A stretch of 13,883 nt of DNA, taken from NCBI GenBank assembly GCA_945613785.1, contig CALZAJ010000018.1:1-13883 (forward strand), read 5' to 3'. This DNA comes from an uncultured Verrucomicrobiota bacterium. Its GTDB lineage: Bacteria; Verrucomicrobiota; Kiritimatiellia; RFP12; UBA1067. Positions 1 through 7,200 of this stretch are shown one piece after another; positions within the stretch are counted from its first letter, which is position 1, and the number at the start of each line of letters is the position of its first letter. Both the position numbers and the translations under genes were made by a program. Under the pieces are notes generated by a model. That model saw only the letters and a program-made list of their open reading frames with translations. It was not told the DNA's origin and ran no database searches.

Positions 1-441
1 CCTCACGAAGAGATCCTGGTTACTGGCACCCATGTTGATCGTGACGTCGTTGCCAGCGGCCTTCAGCGCCTGAGCGATCGGGTGCATCGGCGCAACGCCA
101 ATGCCGCCGCCGACGCACACGATGCGACCGGGCTTGCCATCCTTGGGCTGATGGATTTCAGTCGGCTTGCCGAGCGGACCGAGAACCGCCGGCAGGAACT
201 GACCGGGCTCGAACTTCGCGAGCTTCATGGTGGAGGCGCCCACGGTCTGGAAGATGATCTTAATGGTGCCCTTCTCCGTGTCGGCGTCGGCGATGGTGAG
301 CGGAATGCGCTCTCCCATCTGCTCGTCGATCATGAGAATGATGAACTGACCGGCCTTACGTTCGCTCGCAATGAGCGGGGCCTCCAGCTCCATCTGAAAA
401 ACATTGTCAGAGAGCTGACGCTTGGAGATGATTTTGTTCAT
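1..441 (-). CDS. Sulfide/dihydroorotate dehydrogenase-like FAD/NAD-binding subunit (NfnA/SudB type), 3' end cut by window
   Basis: The first 147 codons of a ferredoxin-NADP reductase-like flavoprotein subunit are present; the rest lies beyond position 1. Visible motifs are the FAD-binding ERIPLTIADAD segment (about residues 45-55), the middle segment GPLGKP, and the NAD-binding glycine loop VGGGIGVAPMHPIAQAL near residues 110-126. In this family the subunit binds FAD and a 2Fe-2S cluster and works with a GltA-like partner in NADH-dependent ferredoxin:NADP oxidoreductase or sulfide dehydrogenase. The Fe-S cysteines and the partner gene would lie off the window. The ATG at 439-441 begins MNKIISKRQL, a usual start for the family. 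No Shine-Dalgarno is seen, but a TATAAT lies 9 nt upstream, so the mRNA is probably leaderless. The family call is firm; the physiological role is inferred. Confidence 0.9.
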   Translation of the reverse strand, partial: MNKIISKRQLSDNVFQMELEAPLIASERKAGQFIILMIDEQMGERIPLTIADADTEKGTIKIIFQTVGASTMKLAKFEPGQFLPAVLGPLGKPTEIHQPKDGKPGRIVCVGGGIGVAPMHPIAQALKAAGNDVTINMGASNQDLFVR

Positions 442-450
442 GATGTGCGA

Positions 451-456
451 ATTATA
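451..456 (-). promoter_or_regulatory. Extended -10 box of the NfnA/SudB-like gene
   Basis: Read on the minus strand, TGT-TATAAT lies 9 nt before the ATG at 441. The TG dinucleotide makes it an extended -10. A transcript starting about 7 nt after the box would begin at or next to the start codon. No good -35 hexamer is seen. Confidence 0.7.
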
Positions 457-535
457 ACACAGGAAACGGAGTTAGTCTTGTGTAATTTGGGACAGGACTG
501 CGGCGACCGACATTTCTTGTCTGCCACCCAAACAA

Positions 536-1462
536 TCATTTCCCCATCCCGAAAAGCTTCAGGGTGGCCCGGAAGTCCGCCGGCAACGGCGAATGCGCCT
601 TGATCTGGGCATGCGCATCCAACGGATCCGGCAGCTCAAGCGTCGCAGCATGCAGCATCTGACGCGGAACCTGCATCAGACGCGGATCACGGGCGCTCTT
701 CAGACCGAAAACACGGTCGCCGACAATCGGATAGCGAACGGACGACAAATGACGGCGAATCTGGTTCGTGCGACCCGTCTCAATGCGCACGCGTAGGAAG
801 CTCGCATCCGCCCCAGCGGCCTCTCGCGTCACTCGGGAAACGGCCGGCTGACCATCCAACGGTGTATCGATGACCTGATGGGAAAACTTGAAGGAACCCG
901 CAACAATCGCGTTATAAACCTTCAATACCTTATGCGTCTTGAAGGTCTCAATCGCCGCAACCAACGCCGCATGGTTCTTCGCGAACATGAGGCACCCCGT
1001 CGTGTCGCGGTCCAGACGATGAACGGCTTCCAACGTCGGAATCTTCTCCTGCTCACGCAGAATCGATTCAACCGACTTCGGATCGTCACAACTCACCAGC
1101 CCCGCCGGCTTGTCGGCAATCAGATAGGACTCGTTCTGCCAAAGCACCCGAACATGACGCTTGGAAGAGGTGGCTACGCTCGCGGACGCTGGAGCCTTGG
1201 AGTTGGCCGAGGCCTGACTCTGCTTCTGAGCCCCCTTCACCACCATCGCAGGGACCTCGACAATATCACCGGTATTGAGCTGAAAACGCGCAATCCAGAC
1301 ACATTTGCGATTGACCCACACGTTGCGCCCGTCAATCATCGCCTTCGCCGTGCGACGCGAAAGATTAAACTTGAGCGACAGGAAATCCTGCAGGAACTTG
1401 GGATCGGGCTTGTTGACGGCGAGGGACGTAATCCCCGCGGCATGCTGGGGAGCGCGTCGCAT
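536..1462 (-). CDS. RluA-family pseudouridine synthase with N-terminal S4 domain
   Basis: 308 residues. An S4 RNA-binding domain covers about residues 22-72, followed by an Ala/Ser/Lys-rich linker (about 76-101) and the RluA catalytic domain (about 103-300). The catalytic motif HRLDRDTTG is at 148-156; Asp151 is the expected nucleophile. Other family blocks are YLIADKPAGL (113-122) and ETGRTNQIRRHL (228-239). These enzymes convert specific uridines in 23S rRNA or tRNA to pseudouridine; which site is modified cannot be told from sequence. The ATG lies 4 bp after the stop of the PAS gene, so the two are probably one operon and translationally coupled, with a weak AAGG inside the PAS 3' end. The long low-complexity linker between S4 and catalytic domains is slightly unusual. 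Confidence 0.92.
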   Translation of the reverse strand: MRRAPQHAAGITSLAVNKPDPKFLQDFLSLKFNLSRRTAKAMIDGRNVWVNRKCVWIARFQLNTGDIVEVPAMVVKGAQKQSQASANSKAPASASVATSSKRHVRVLWQNESYLIADKPAGLVSCDDPKSVESILREQEKIPTLEAVHRLDRDTTGCLMFAKNHAALVAAIETFKTHKVLKVYNAIVAGSFKFSHQVIDTPLDGQPAVSRVTREAAGADASFLRVRIETGRTNQIRRHLSSVRYPIVGDRVFGLKSARDPRLMQVPRQMLHAATLELPDPLDAHAQIKAHSPLPADFRATLKLFGMGK

Positions 1463-1466
1463 CGTA

Positions 1467-2186
1467 TCAGACCTTCATGACGCTACCGACAACACCGCGG
1501 ATCTTGCGACCGTCACGGTTCGGCGCGAGCGTGATTTCAATTTCATCGTCGTCTTCGCCCTCGTCGGACTCCGCCACGATGCCAATCGTCGAATCCTCGC
1601 CTTCCAACGCCTTCTTGAAGTTGTCGGGAAGCGGATCATCATTCATAAAATCACCGAAAACGTGCGCCTTCGCCTCTTCCTCGTCATCCAGACCGAACAT
1701 CTGGAGGAAGGTGTCATTCACCTGGGTGAAACGACCCTCGGCATCACACGCAAAGAGCGCCGCCTGCGAAATCTGGAACGCATTCTCTTTCGCACGGAGC
1801 ATCTCACGCACACGACGACGACGCTCGACATTGCGGACCGTAAAGACGAGATCGCCCGGATCCATCAAGTCAATGATCGAAACCGTCACCTCACACGCGA
1901 ACTTCGTGCCATCCTTGTTCAGGCCGTTCGCATCGATCATCATGTGACGATCATCTTCCAGGCCCTTGCGGATACGCTGCACGATTTCCGGCGAAAGACC
2001 AGGAATATAGAAAGATATCGGCTTGTCGAGGACCTCTTCCTGCGTGTAGCCAAAATGCTCTTCCGCACGCGGATTCACCTCAAGGATGTGCCCGTTCGGA
2101 TCCGTAATCACCACGGCATCGTACATTCCCGCCAGAAACTGGCGGAACAACGATTTGCGATCTTTAGGAACGAACAGTGCGGACAT
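1467..2186 (-). CDS. Tandem PAS-domain protein without an output domain
   Basis: 239 residues. PAS 1 spans about residues 12-122 (DAVVITDPNGHILEVNPRAE, then the GYTQEEVLDKP helix and a KDGTKF strand). A charged helical linker rich in Arg (about 120-137) leads to PAS 2 (about 138-239: ISQAALFACDAEGRFTQVND, FLQMFGLDDEEE). No kinase, GGDEF, EAL or HTH domain follows, so this is a sensor or adaptor module that must act through a partner or by binding a ligand. PAS 2 carries an acidic stretch (ESDEGEDDDEIE). The gene leads an operon with the pseudouridine synthase. The ATG is preceded by an extended -10 box 9 nt upstream; the AGGTGG between box and ATG would fall largely outside the transcript, so it is probably not a working Shine-Dalgarno. 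Ligand and function are unknown. Confidence 0.85.
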   Translation of the reverse strand: MSALFVPKDRKSLFRQFLAGMYDAVVITDPNGHILEVNPRAEEHFGYTQEEVLDKPISFYIPGLSPEIVQRIRKGLEDDRHMMIDANGLNKDGTKFACEVTVSIIDLMDPGDLVFTVRNVERRRRVREMLRAKENAFQISQAALFACDAEGRFTQVNDTFLQMFGLDDEEEAKAHVFGDFMNDDPLPDNFKKALEGEDSTIGIVAESDEGEDDDEIEITLAPNRDGRKIRGVVGSVMKV

Positions 2187-2195
2187 AGTCCACCT

Positions 2196-2201
2196 ATTAT
2201 A
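2196..2201 (-). promoter_or_regulatory. Extended -10 box of the PAS/pseudouridine synthase operon
   Basis: The minus strand reads CTGTGG-TATAAT, 9 nt before the ATG at 2186. A weak -35, TTGTGA, lies at 2220-2225 with an 18-bp spacer. The same CTGTGG-TATAAT occurs upstream of queA. Confidence 0.75.
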
Positions 2202-2226
2202 CCACAGTATACTTCGGTGTCACAAT

Positions 2227-2240
2227 CCCCCGTGTGGGGG
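2227..2240. terminator. Small GC hairpin between queA and the PAS operon
   Basis: CCCCC-GTGT-GGGGG forms a perfect 5-bp stem with a 4-nt loop, 14 bp after the queA stop and just before the -35 of the PAS operon. It could end queA transcription, but on that strand the T-runs lie before the stem and none follows, so an intrinsic terminator is only a possibility. Confidence 0.4.
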
Positions 2241-2254
2241 AAAAGCCGCAAAAA

Positions 2255-3385
2255 TCAGACGATGAGCATACAATCACCGTAACTAAAGAACATATAATTC
2301 GCCCGCACGGCCATCGCGTAGGCGCAAAGGACGCGCTCACGCCCGGCCAAAGCCGAAATCATCATCAGCAAGGTTGACTGCGGCAGATGGAAATTCGTCA
2401 GCATGCAGTCGCAGACCTTGAAGCGATACGGCGGATAAATGAAGATATTGGACGCTCCGCTGCCGGCAACGACTGGAGAGTTCTTCGACGGCTCGACCGT
2501 TTGATTGCTTGATTCGACCGCGGCCGCCACCGTCTCAAGCGTGCGGACCGTCGTGGACCCGACGCAGAAGACGCGTCCGCCACGGGCCTTGCAGGCATTG
2601 ATCGCCTCCGCCGTCTCCGGCGGAACGGTGAAGGCCTCGTAGTCCATCTGATGGTCTTCGATGTTGTCCGCCTTCACCGGACGGAACGTGCCAGGCCCCA
2701 CGTGGAGCGTCACCGCCACGCGCTGCACGCCCTTCGCCTCCAGCGCGGCGAAAATCTCGGGGGTGAAATGAAGACCCGCCGTCGGCGCGGCGACCGACCC
2801 CACCTCGCGCGCATAGATCGTCTGGTAGCGCGCGCGGTCCTCCCGCTCCTCCTCGGCCGTGCCCTCACGCTTCACATACGGCGGCACGGGCGTGTGACCG
2901 AATTCATCCAGGAGATCCATCAACGGACGCTCGCAGAGGAATTCAACCTGCCACATGCCAATGCCCTGCAAGGGCTTGAGAAGACGCACCCGCAGCTCGC
3001 CATTCGGACCGAACGAGGCCTCCTGGCCTTCCCGACACTTGCGTCCCGAACCGATGATCACGTTCCAGCGGAGCGAATCCTTCGCGGCCGTCATCGACGG
3101 ACGCTCATCGTCCGCGTCCATCGGCGCGGCATTGACCATCAGCACCTCGACGGCGCCGTGCGTGTCGGGCCATTCGCCCAACAGACGAGCCGGAAAGACC
3201 TTCGTGTCGTTGACGACAAGAAGGTCGTTCGACGTGATGTATTCGACAATGTCGGCTATGTGACGATGCTCCAACATCCCGGTGTCCCGGTGCAGCACCA
3301 TCATCTTCTCGGTGCCGCGCTGTTCGGCGGGATGCTGGGCAATGAGACGTTCGGGGAGCGGATACCAGAACTGCTTGGTCTTCAT
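2255..3385 (-). CDS. queA: S-adenosylmethionine:tRNA ribosyltransferase-isomerase
   Basis: 376 residues, full length for QueA (usually about 340-360). QueA transfers and isomerises the ribose of S-adenosylmethionine onto preQ1-modified tRNA to give epoxyqueuosine in the wobble position of GUN-anticodon tRNAs. Family blocks seen in order: YPLPERLIAQHPAEQR (8-23), LVVNDTKVFPARL (56-68), TPVPPYVKR (165-173), RYQTIYA (186-192), SVAAPTAGLHFT (197-208), LHVGPGTFRPV (228-238), STTVRTLE (277-284), IFIYPPYRFKVCD (314-326), LTNFHLPQSTLL (329-340) and FFSYGDCMLI (366-375). Residues about 290-310 are an odd insertion encoded by imperfect 8-bp repeats. The ATG at 3385 is 8 nt from an extended -10 box and lacks a Shine-Dalgarno. 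No other queuosine gene is in the window. Confidence 0.96.
   Translation of the reverse strand: MKTKQFWYPLPERLIAQHPAEQRGTEKMMVLHRDTGMLEHRHIADIVEYITSNDLLVVNDTKVFPARLLGEWPDTHGAVEVLMVNAAPMDADDERPSMTAAKDSLRWNVIIGSGRKCREGQEASFGPNGELRVRLLKPLQGIGMWQVEFLCERPLMDLLDEFGHTPVPPYVKREGTAEEEREDRARYQTIYAREVGSVAAPTAGLHFTPEIFAALEAKGVQRVAVTLHVGPGTFRPVKADNIEDHQMDYEAFTVPPETAEAINACKARGGRVFCVGSTTVRTLETVAAAVESSNQTVEPSKNSPVVAGSGASNIFIYPPYRFKVCDCMLTNFHLPQSTLLMMISALAGRERVLCAYAMAVRANYMFFSYGDCMLIV
2483..2514. repeat. Four imperfect 8-bp tandem units inside queA
   Basis: The plus strand reads cttcgacg, gctcgacc, gtttgatt, gcttgatt: an 8-bp period with consensus GYTYGAYY. It encodes part of a polar linker (about residues 292-302, around SNQTVEPSK) in a position where QueA proteins normally have a shorter loop. 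Codon use and AT content of the last two units differ from the flanks. Confidence 0.5.
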
Positions 3386-3393
3386 AGCGACAT

Positions 3394-3399
3394 ATTATA
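3394..3399 (-). promoter_or_regulatory. Extended -10 box of queA
   Basis: The minus strand reads CTGTGG-TATAAT, 8 nt before the queA ATG and 8 bp beyond the cupin stop codon. queA therefore probably has its own promoter although it directly follows ruvC-cupin on the same strand. Confidence 0.75.
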
Positions 3400-3407
3400 C
3401 CACAGGC

Positions 3408-3731
3408 TCAGGCCTTGACGATCAGGGCCATGAAGACGAGGTCTTCCTTGCCGGCCGAGTTGTCGACGCCATGACCGGAACCCGAAGGCGTCCAGGTCTT
3501 GTCCCCCGGACCGATCGTGCGCTTCGCACCGTTGTCATCATAGACGGCCTCGCCCGACAGGACGAAATAGCTCTCACCCTCGCCGTGGTGCTCGTGATAG
3601 CCAAGGACCGAACCCGCCGGAATCGTGACCTTCGCGTAAAGTCCACACTTGTCGCCCAGCTCCTCCTCAAGAATAAGTTCGAGCTTGAGTTCACCCACGC
3701 CATTGGCGCTCGGCATCGTCATCGTCTTCAT
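3408..3731 (-). CDS. Small single-domain cupin protein
   Basis: 107 residues forming one cupin barrel. Cupin motif 1 is GYHEHHGEGESYFVLSG (44-60), supplying His46, His48 (and neighbouring His49) and Glu53 as metal ligands. Motif 2 is GPGDKTWTPSGSGHGVDN (74-91) with His87 as the fourth ligand. The ligand set suggests a metal-binding cupin; single-domain members range from isomerases to small-molecule sensors, so no reaction can be assigned. It follows ruvC by 18 bp with a Shine-Dalgarno AAAGGAAC ahead of the ATG, as expected for the second gene of an operon. The N-terminal MKTMTM contains a second possible Met start. Confidence 0.88.
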   Translation of the reverse strand: MKTMTMPSANGVGELKLELILEEELGDKCGLYAKVTIPAGSVLGYHEHHGEGESYFVLSGEAVYDDNGAKRTIGPGDKTWTPSGSGHGVDNSAGKEDLVFMALIVKA

Positions 3732-3749
3732 GTGCTGTTCCTTTCTGTT

Positions 3750-4244
3750 TCAGACCAACTTGCTCGTGCCCGTCAGCACGGACTTCGTATGGGCGTGGCA
3801 GATCGCCAGCCCCAAGGCGTCCGCCGCATCGTTCTGCGGCAGCTCGGGAAGCGCCAGCAGCGTCTTCACCATCCGCTGGATCTGCTCCTTCTCCGCAAGG
3901 CCGTTGCCGCAGACGGACATCTTCACACGACGCGGCTCGTACTCGTAAATCGGCTTGCCCGCGTCCGCCCCCGCGACAATGACCGCCCCTCGGGCCTCCC
4001 CGAGCACCATCATCGTATTCGCGTTCTTCCCGTAGATGACCTTCTCAACGCTCAGACAGTCCGGACTCCACGCCTCGATGAGTCCGGCAATCGTCGCATG
4101 GATCTTCTTGAGGCATTCGGAAATCGGCACCTTGGGTCCGTTCGGAATGTTGCCGTACGTCAGCGCCTTGAGCCGACTACCCGCCGTCTCCAGCACGCCA
4201 TACCCCGTCGAGCGGAGCGAAGTGTCTACACCTAAGATGATCAT
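3750..4244 (-). CDS. ruvC: Holliday junction resolvase RuvC
   Basis: 164 residues, normal length. RuvC is a dimeric Mg-dependent endonuclease that cuts four-way junctions made by recombination, working with RuvAB. The four catalytic acids are present: Asp7 in GVDTSLRSTGYG, Glu67 in SVEKVIYGKN, and Asp139/Asp142 in NDAADALGLAICH. The lysine-containing loop YGKNANTMMVLGEARG (71-86) also fits the family. The ATG at 4244 is 7 nt from a TATAAT with no Shine-Dalgarno, predicting a leaderless mRNA. ruvA and ruvB are not in the window; the gene is instead paired with a cupin and divergent from a large helicase. Confidence 0.95.
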   Translation of the reverse strand: MIILGVDTSLRSTGYGVLETAGSRLKALTYGNIPNGPKVPISECLKKIHATIAGLIEAWSPDCLSVEKVIYGKNANTMMVLGEARGAVIVAGADAGKPIYEYEPRRVKMSVCGNGLAEKEQIQRMVKTLLALPELPQNDAADALGLAICHAHTKSVLTGTSKLV

Positions 4245-4251
4245 TTCCGCT

Positions 4252-4257
4252 ATTATA
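4252..4257 (-). promoter_or_regulatory. Extended -10 box of ruvC
   Basis: The minus strand reads TGA-TATAAT, 7 nt before the ruvC ATG. It lies back to back with the helicase -10 box, with 26 bp between the two hexamers, so the upstream elements of the two promoters overlap. Confidence 0.75.
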
Positions 4258-4283
4258 TCAAACGGAAACCTTGGAGTTTATGA

Positions 4284-4289
4284 TAAAAT
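4284..4289 (+). promoter_or_regulatory. Extended -10 box of the DUF4011 helicase gene
   Basis: The plus strand reads TGA-TAAAAT at 4281-4289, 7 nt before the ATG at 4297. This spacing supports 4297 as the start rather than the earlier in-frame ATGs that lie inside ruvC. Confidence 0.7.
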
Positions 4290-4296
4290 TTACAGT

Positions 4297-7200
4297 ATGA
4301 ACGAAGCTACCGTGCCGCAACGGGTCATCCGGTGGACCCAGAAACTTCTTGATCTCTCGCTCCGCAATCGCCTGCTCAACGCCCGCGAAACACGTGAGCT
4401 CATCCCCCTCGCCTGCCAGGACCCCGCCCGTCTCGAGGATCAGTTGGCCGACAACAAGGCCGTGCCGATCCAATCCGGCGACCTGACGGAATCGTTCCTC
4501 GTCTCCAAGGCGACGCCGGAAGAGACCGACAAACGCGTCAAGTATCTCTACCGCACGGCCAAGACCGACCTCGAGGAATCCGGCGTCAACACACTCTTCC
4601 TCGCGCTCGGCTTCCTCGAATGGATCCCGCCCGCTCGGGACGCGAAACCCTGCCGCGCCCCGCTCGTCCTGATGCCGGTCTCGCTCGTCCGCAAGTCTCT
4701 CTCCGACATCCGCCTCACCGCCCGGGACGAGGAAACCCTCGTCAACCCGACGCTCATCGAGCTCCTCCGCGCCGAATACAAGGTCGCGGTCAAGGGCGTC
4801 GACCCGGTCCCGGCCGACGAACATGGCGTCGACCTCAACGCGATCTTCGCCACCTTCGAAGAGTCCGTCAAGCAGCAGAAGGGCTGGACGGTCACCCGCG
4901 AAGTCGCGCTCGGACGCTTCTCGTTCGGCAAGTTCGTGATGTGGAAGGACCTCACCTCGCGCCTCGACTCCCTCCGCCAGAACAAACTCGTCGACCATCT
5001 CATCTCCGGCGGCGGCGTCTTTGACGATGGCATCGAAGTTCCGCCCGCCGAAGAGCTCGCCCCGAAGCTCAATCCGTCCGAACTCTACTGTCCGCTCAGC
5101 GCCGACTCCTCACAGTTGACGGCCGTCCTCTACTCGAAGCTCGGCAAGACCTTCGTCCTGCACGGTCCGCCCGGCACCGGCAAGTCGCAGACAATCACCA
5201 ACCTCATCGCCCACAACCTCGCACACGGCCGCCGCGTCCTGTTCGTCTCCGAAAAGAAGGCCGCCCTCGACGTCGTCCACACGCGTCTCGCGAAGGTCGG
5301 CCTCAAGCCCTTCTGCCTCGAGCTCCATTCCAACAAGTCCGGCAAGGCCGAAGTCCTCGCCCAGTTCGCCGAAGCCCTCGCCATCCCCGTGAAGGCCGAA
5401 GGCAGCGAACGCACCCTGGTGGCCCGCCAGCTCGCGACCGCCCGCGACGAACTCGCCGGCTACGTCAACGCGCTGCATAAGGTCCGTCCGAACGGACTCT
5501 CCGCGTACGACTGCTTCGCCCGCGTCATCGCCGAAGGCACCCGCGCGAACGCCAGGCTCGTCAACCGCCTCACCCTCGAGGAGACGCGCGAGGCAAAAGA
5601 CAACGCACGCGAAGTCGCCATCCGCCTCGCGAACGACCTCGCCGCCGTGAAGCCCGGCGCCGTCACCGCGCTTGAGCCGATGAAGGACCTCGAATGGACG
5701 CCGGTAGTCGAAGCGAAACTCGCCGCGGCCGCCACAGATCTCTCATCCGCCGCGAGCAAGGGCTTCTTCGCGAAACTCCTCGCCGCCTTCCGCAACCGCG
5801 CCGTCGTCTCGTTCGGCGCCGCCCGCAAGCTGACGCCCGAAGCCGCCGCCGCCCTGGCCGAAGCCGTGCCGGAATGCCGCGGCGCTCTCCGCTACCGTGC
5901 GACCCGCGCCGTGGCCGCGGCCAAGGGACTCGCCCCGTTCGCCGCCCACCTCGAGTCGCTCCCCGCCGTTCCTTCGGCGGACGCAGCAGGACGCCTCTTC
6001 GACTCCGCGCATGCCGCACGCATGCTGGACGAGGCCCTCGCCGCGGAACCGGCGCTCGCGCAGTTCAACGGACTCGACCACTCCGAGCGCATCAAGCGCT
6101 TCCGCGAACTCGACGACCGCTTCGCCAACCTCTCGCGTGAAGCCGCCTTCGCGAAGATCTCCGAGAAGCTGCCGCTCGACATGTCCGCCAAGGTCGCCAA
6201 GAAGAGCGAACTCGGCATCCTCCGCCACGAGTGCGAGAAGAAGATGCGCCACAAGCCGATCCGCCAGCTCCTCGCCGAGATCCCGACTCTCGCCCCGGCG
6301 CTCAAGCCATGCTTCCTGATGAGTCCGCTTTCGGTCGCCCAATACCTCCCGCCGGATACGGACCCCTTTGACCTCATCGTCTTCGACGAGGCCTCGCAGA
6401 TCCCGGTCTGGGACGCCATCGGCGTGATCGCCCGCGGCAAGCAGCTCATCGTGGTAGGCGACCCGAAGCAGATGCCGCCGACGAGCTTCTTCCAGAAGTC
6501 CGACACCGAAGGCGAGGACGACGACGAGGCCGCCCAGGAGGACATGGAGTCGATCCTCGACGAGTGCCTCGCCGCCGGCGTCTTCTCGTCCCACCTCAAC
6601 TGGCACTACCGCAGCCGTCACGAATCGCTCATCGCGTTCTCGAACCACAACTACTACGACGACCGCCTCTACACCTTCCCCGCCGCGAACCGCTCGCCGT
6701 CCCTCGGCGTCCGCTTCCAGTTCGTCGCCGACGGCATCTACGACCGCAAGGCGTCCCGCACCAACGAAAAGGAAGCGCGCGCCCTCGTCGACTGGGTCTT
6801 CGACCACGTCAAGGCGCCAGGTTACAAGCCGCGCTCGGTCGGCGTCGTCACCTTCTCGGAAGCGCAGAAGGACCTCATCGAAGGACTCTTCGAGGAACGC
6901 CGCGAGAAGGATCCGTCCATCGAGAGCTTCTTCTCAGACGAGAATCCCGAACCGTTCTTCGTCAAGAACCTCGAAAACGTCCAGGGCGACGAACGCGACG
7001 TGATCCTCTTCTCCGTCGGCTATGCCGCGGACAAGGACGGCAAACTCGCAATGAACTTCGGCCCCCTCAACCGCACCGGCGGCGAACGCCGACTCAATGT
7101 CGCCGTCACCCGCGCCAAGGAACAGGTCGTCGTCTTCGCGTCCATCCACGGTTCCCAGATCGACCTCTCGCGTACTTCGGCCGTCGGCGCCGCCCATCTC

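Noticed and set aside
486..532. Possible terminator after the RluA gene
   Set aside because: TTTGGG/CCCAAA with a CAG/CTG inner pairing makes only a weak, interrupted stem over 47 nt and no T-tract follows.
2190..2195. AGGTGG as Shine-Dalgarno of the PAS gene
   Set aside because: It lies between the -10 box and the ATG, mostly before the expected transcription start, and only 3 nt from the ATG.
1305..2282. 325-codon plus-strand open frame opposite the PAS and RluA genes
   Set aside because: It crosses the operon junction on the wrong strand and has shadow-type composition.
4036..4296. N-terminal extension of the helicase from ATG 4036
   Set aside because: It would run through ruvC on the opposite strand and past both promoters; the ATG at 4297 has a -10 box 7 nt upstream and starts at the DUF4011 domain.
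4258..4998. 246-codon minus-strand open frame antisense to the helicase N-terminus
   Set aside because: Same shadow effect; composition is acidic and repetitive, and the plus frame holds the real DUF4011 and helicase domains.
5743..6807. 354-codon minus-strand open frame antisense to the helicase
   Set aside because: It is the mirror frame of a GC-rich gene with strong third-position G/C bias; its product is Glu/Val/Gly-rich and shows no motif.
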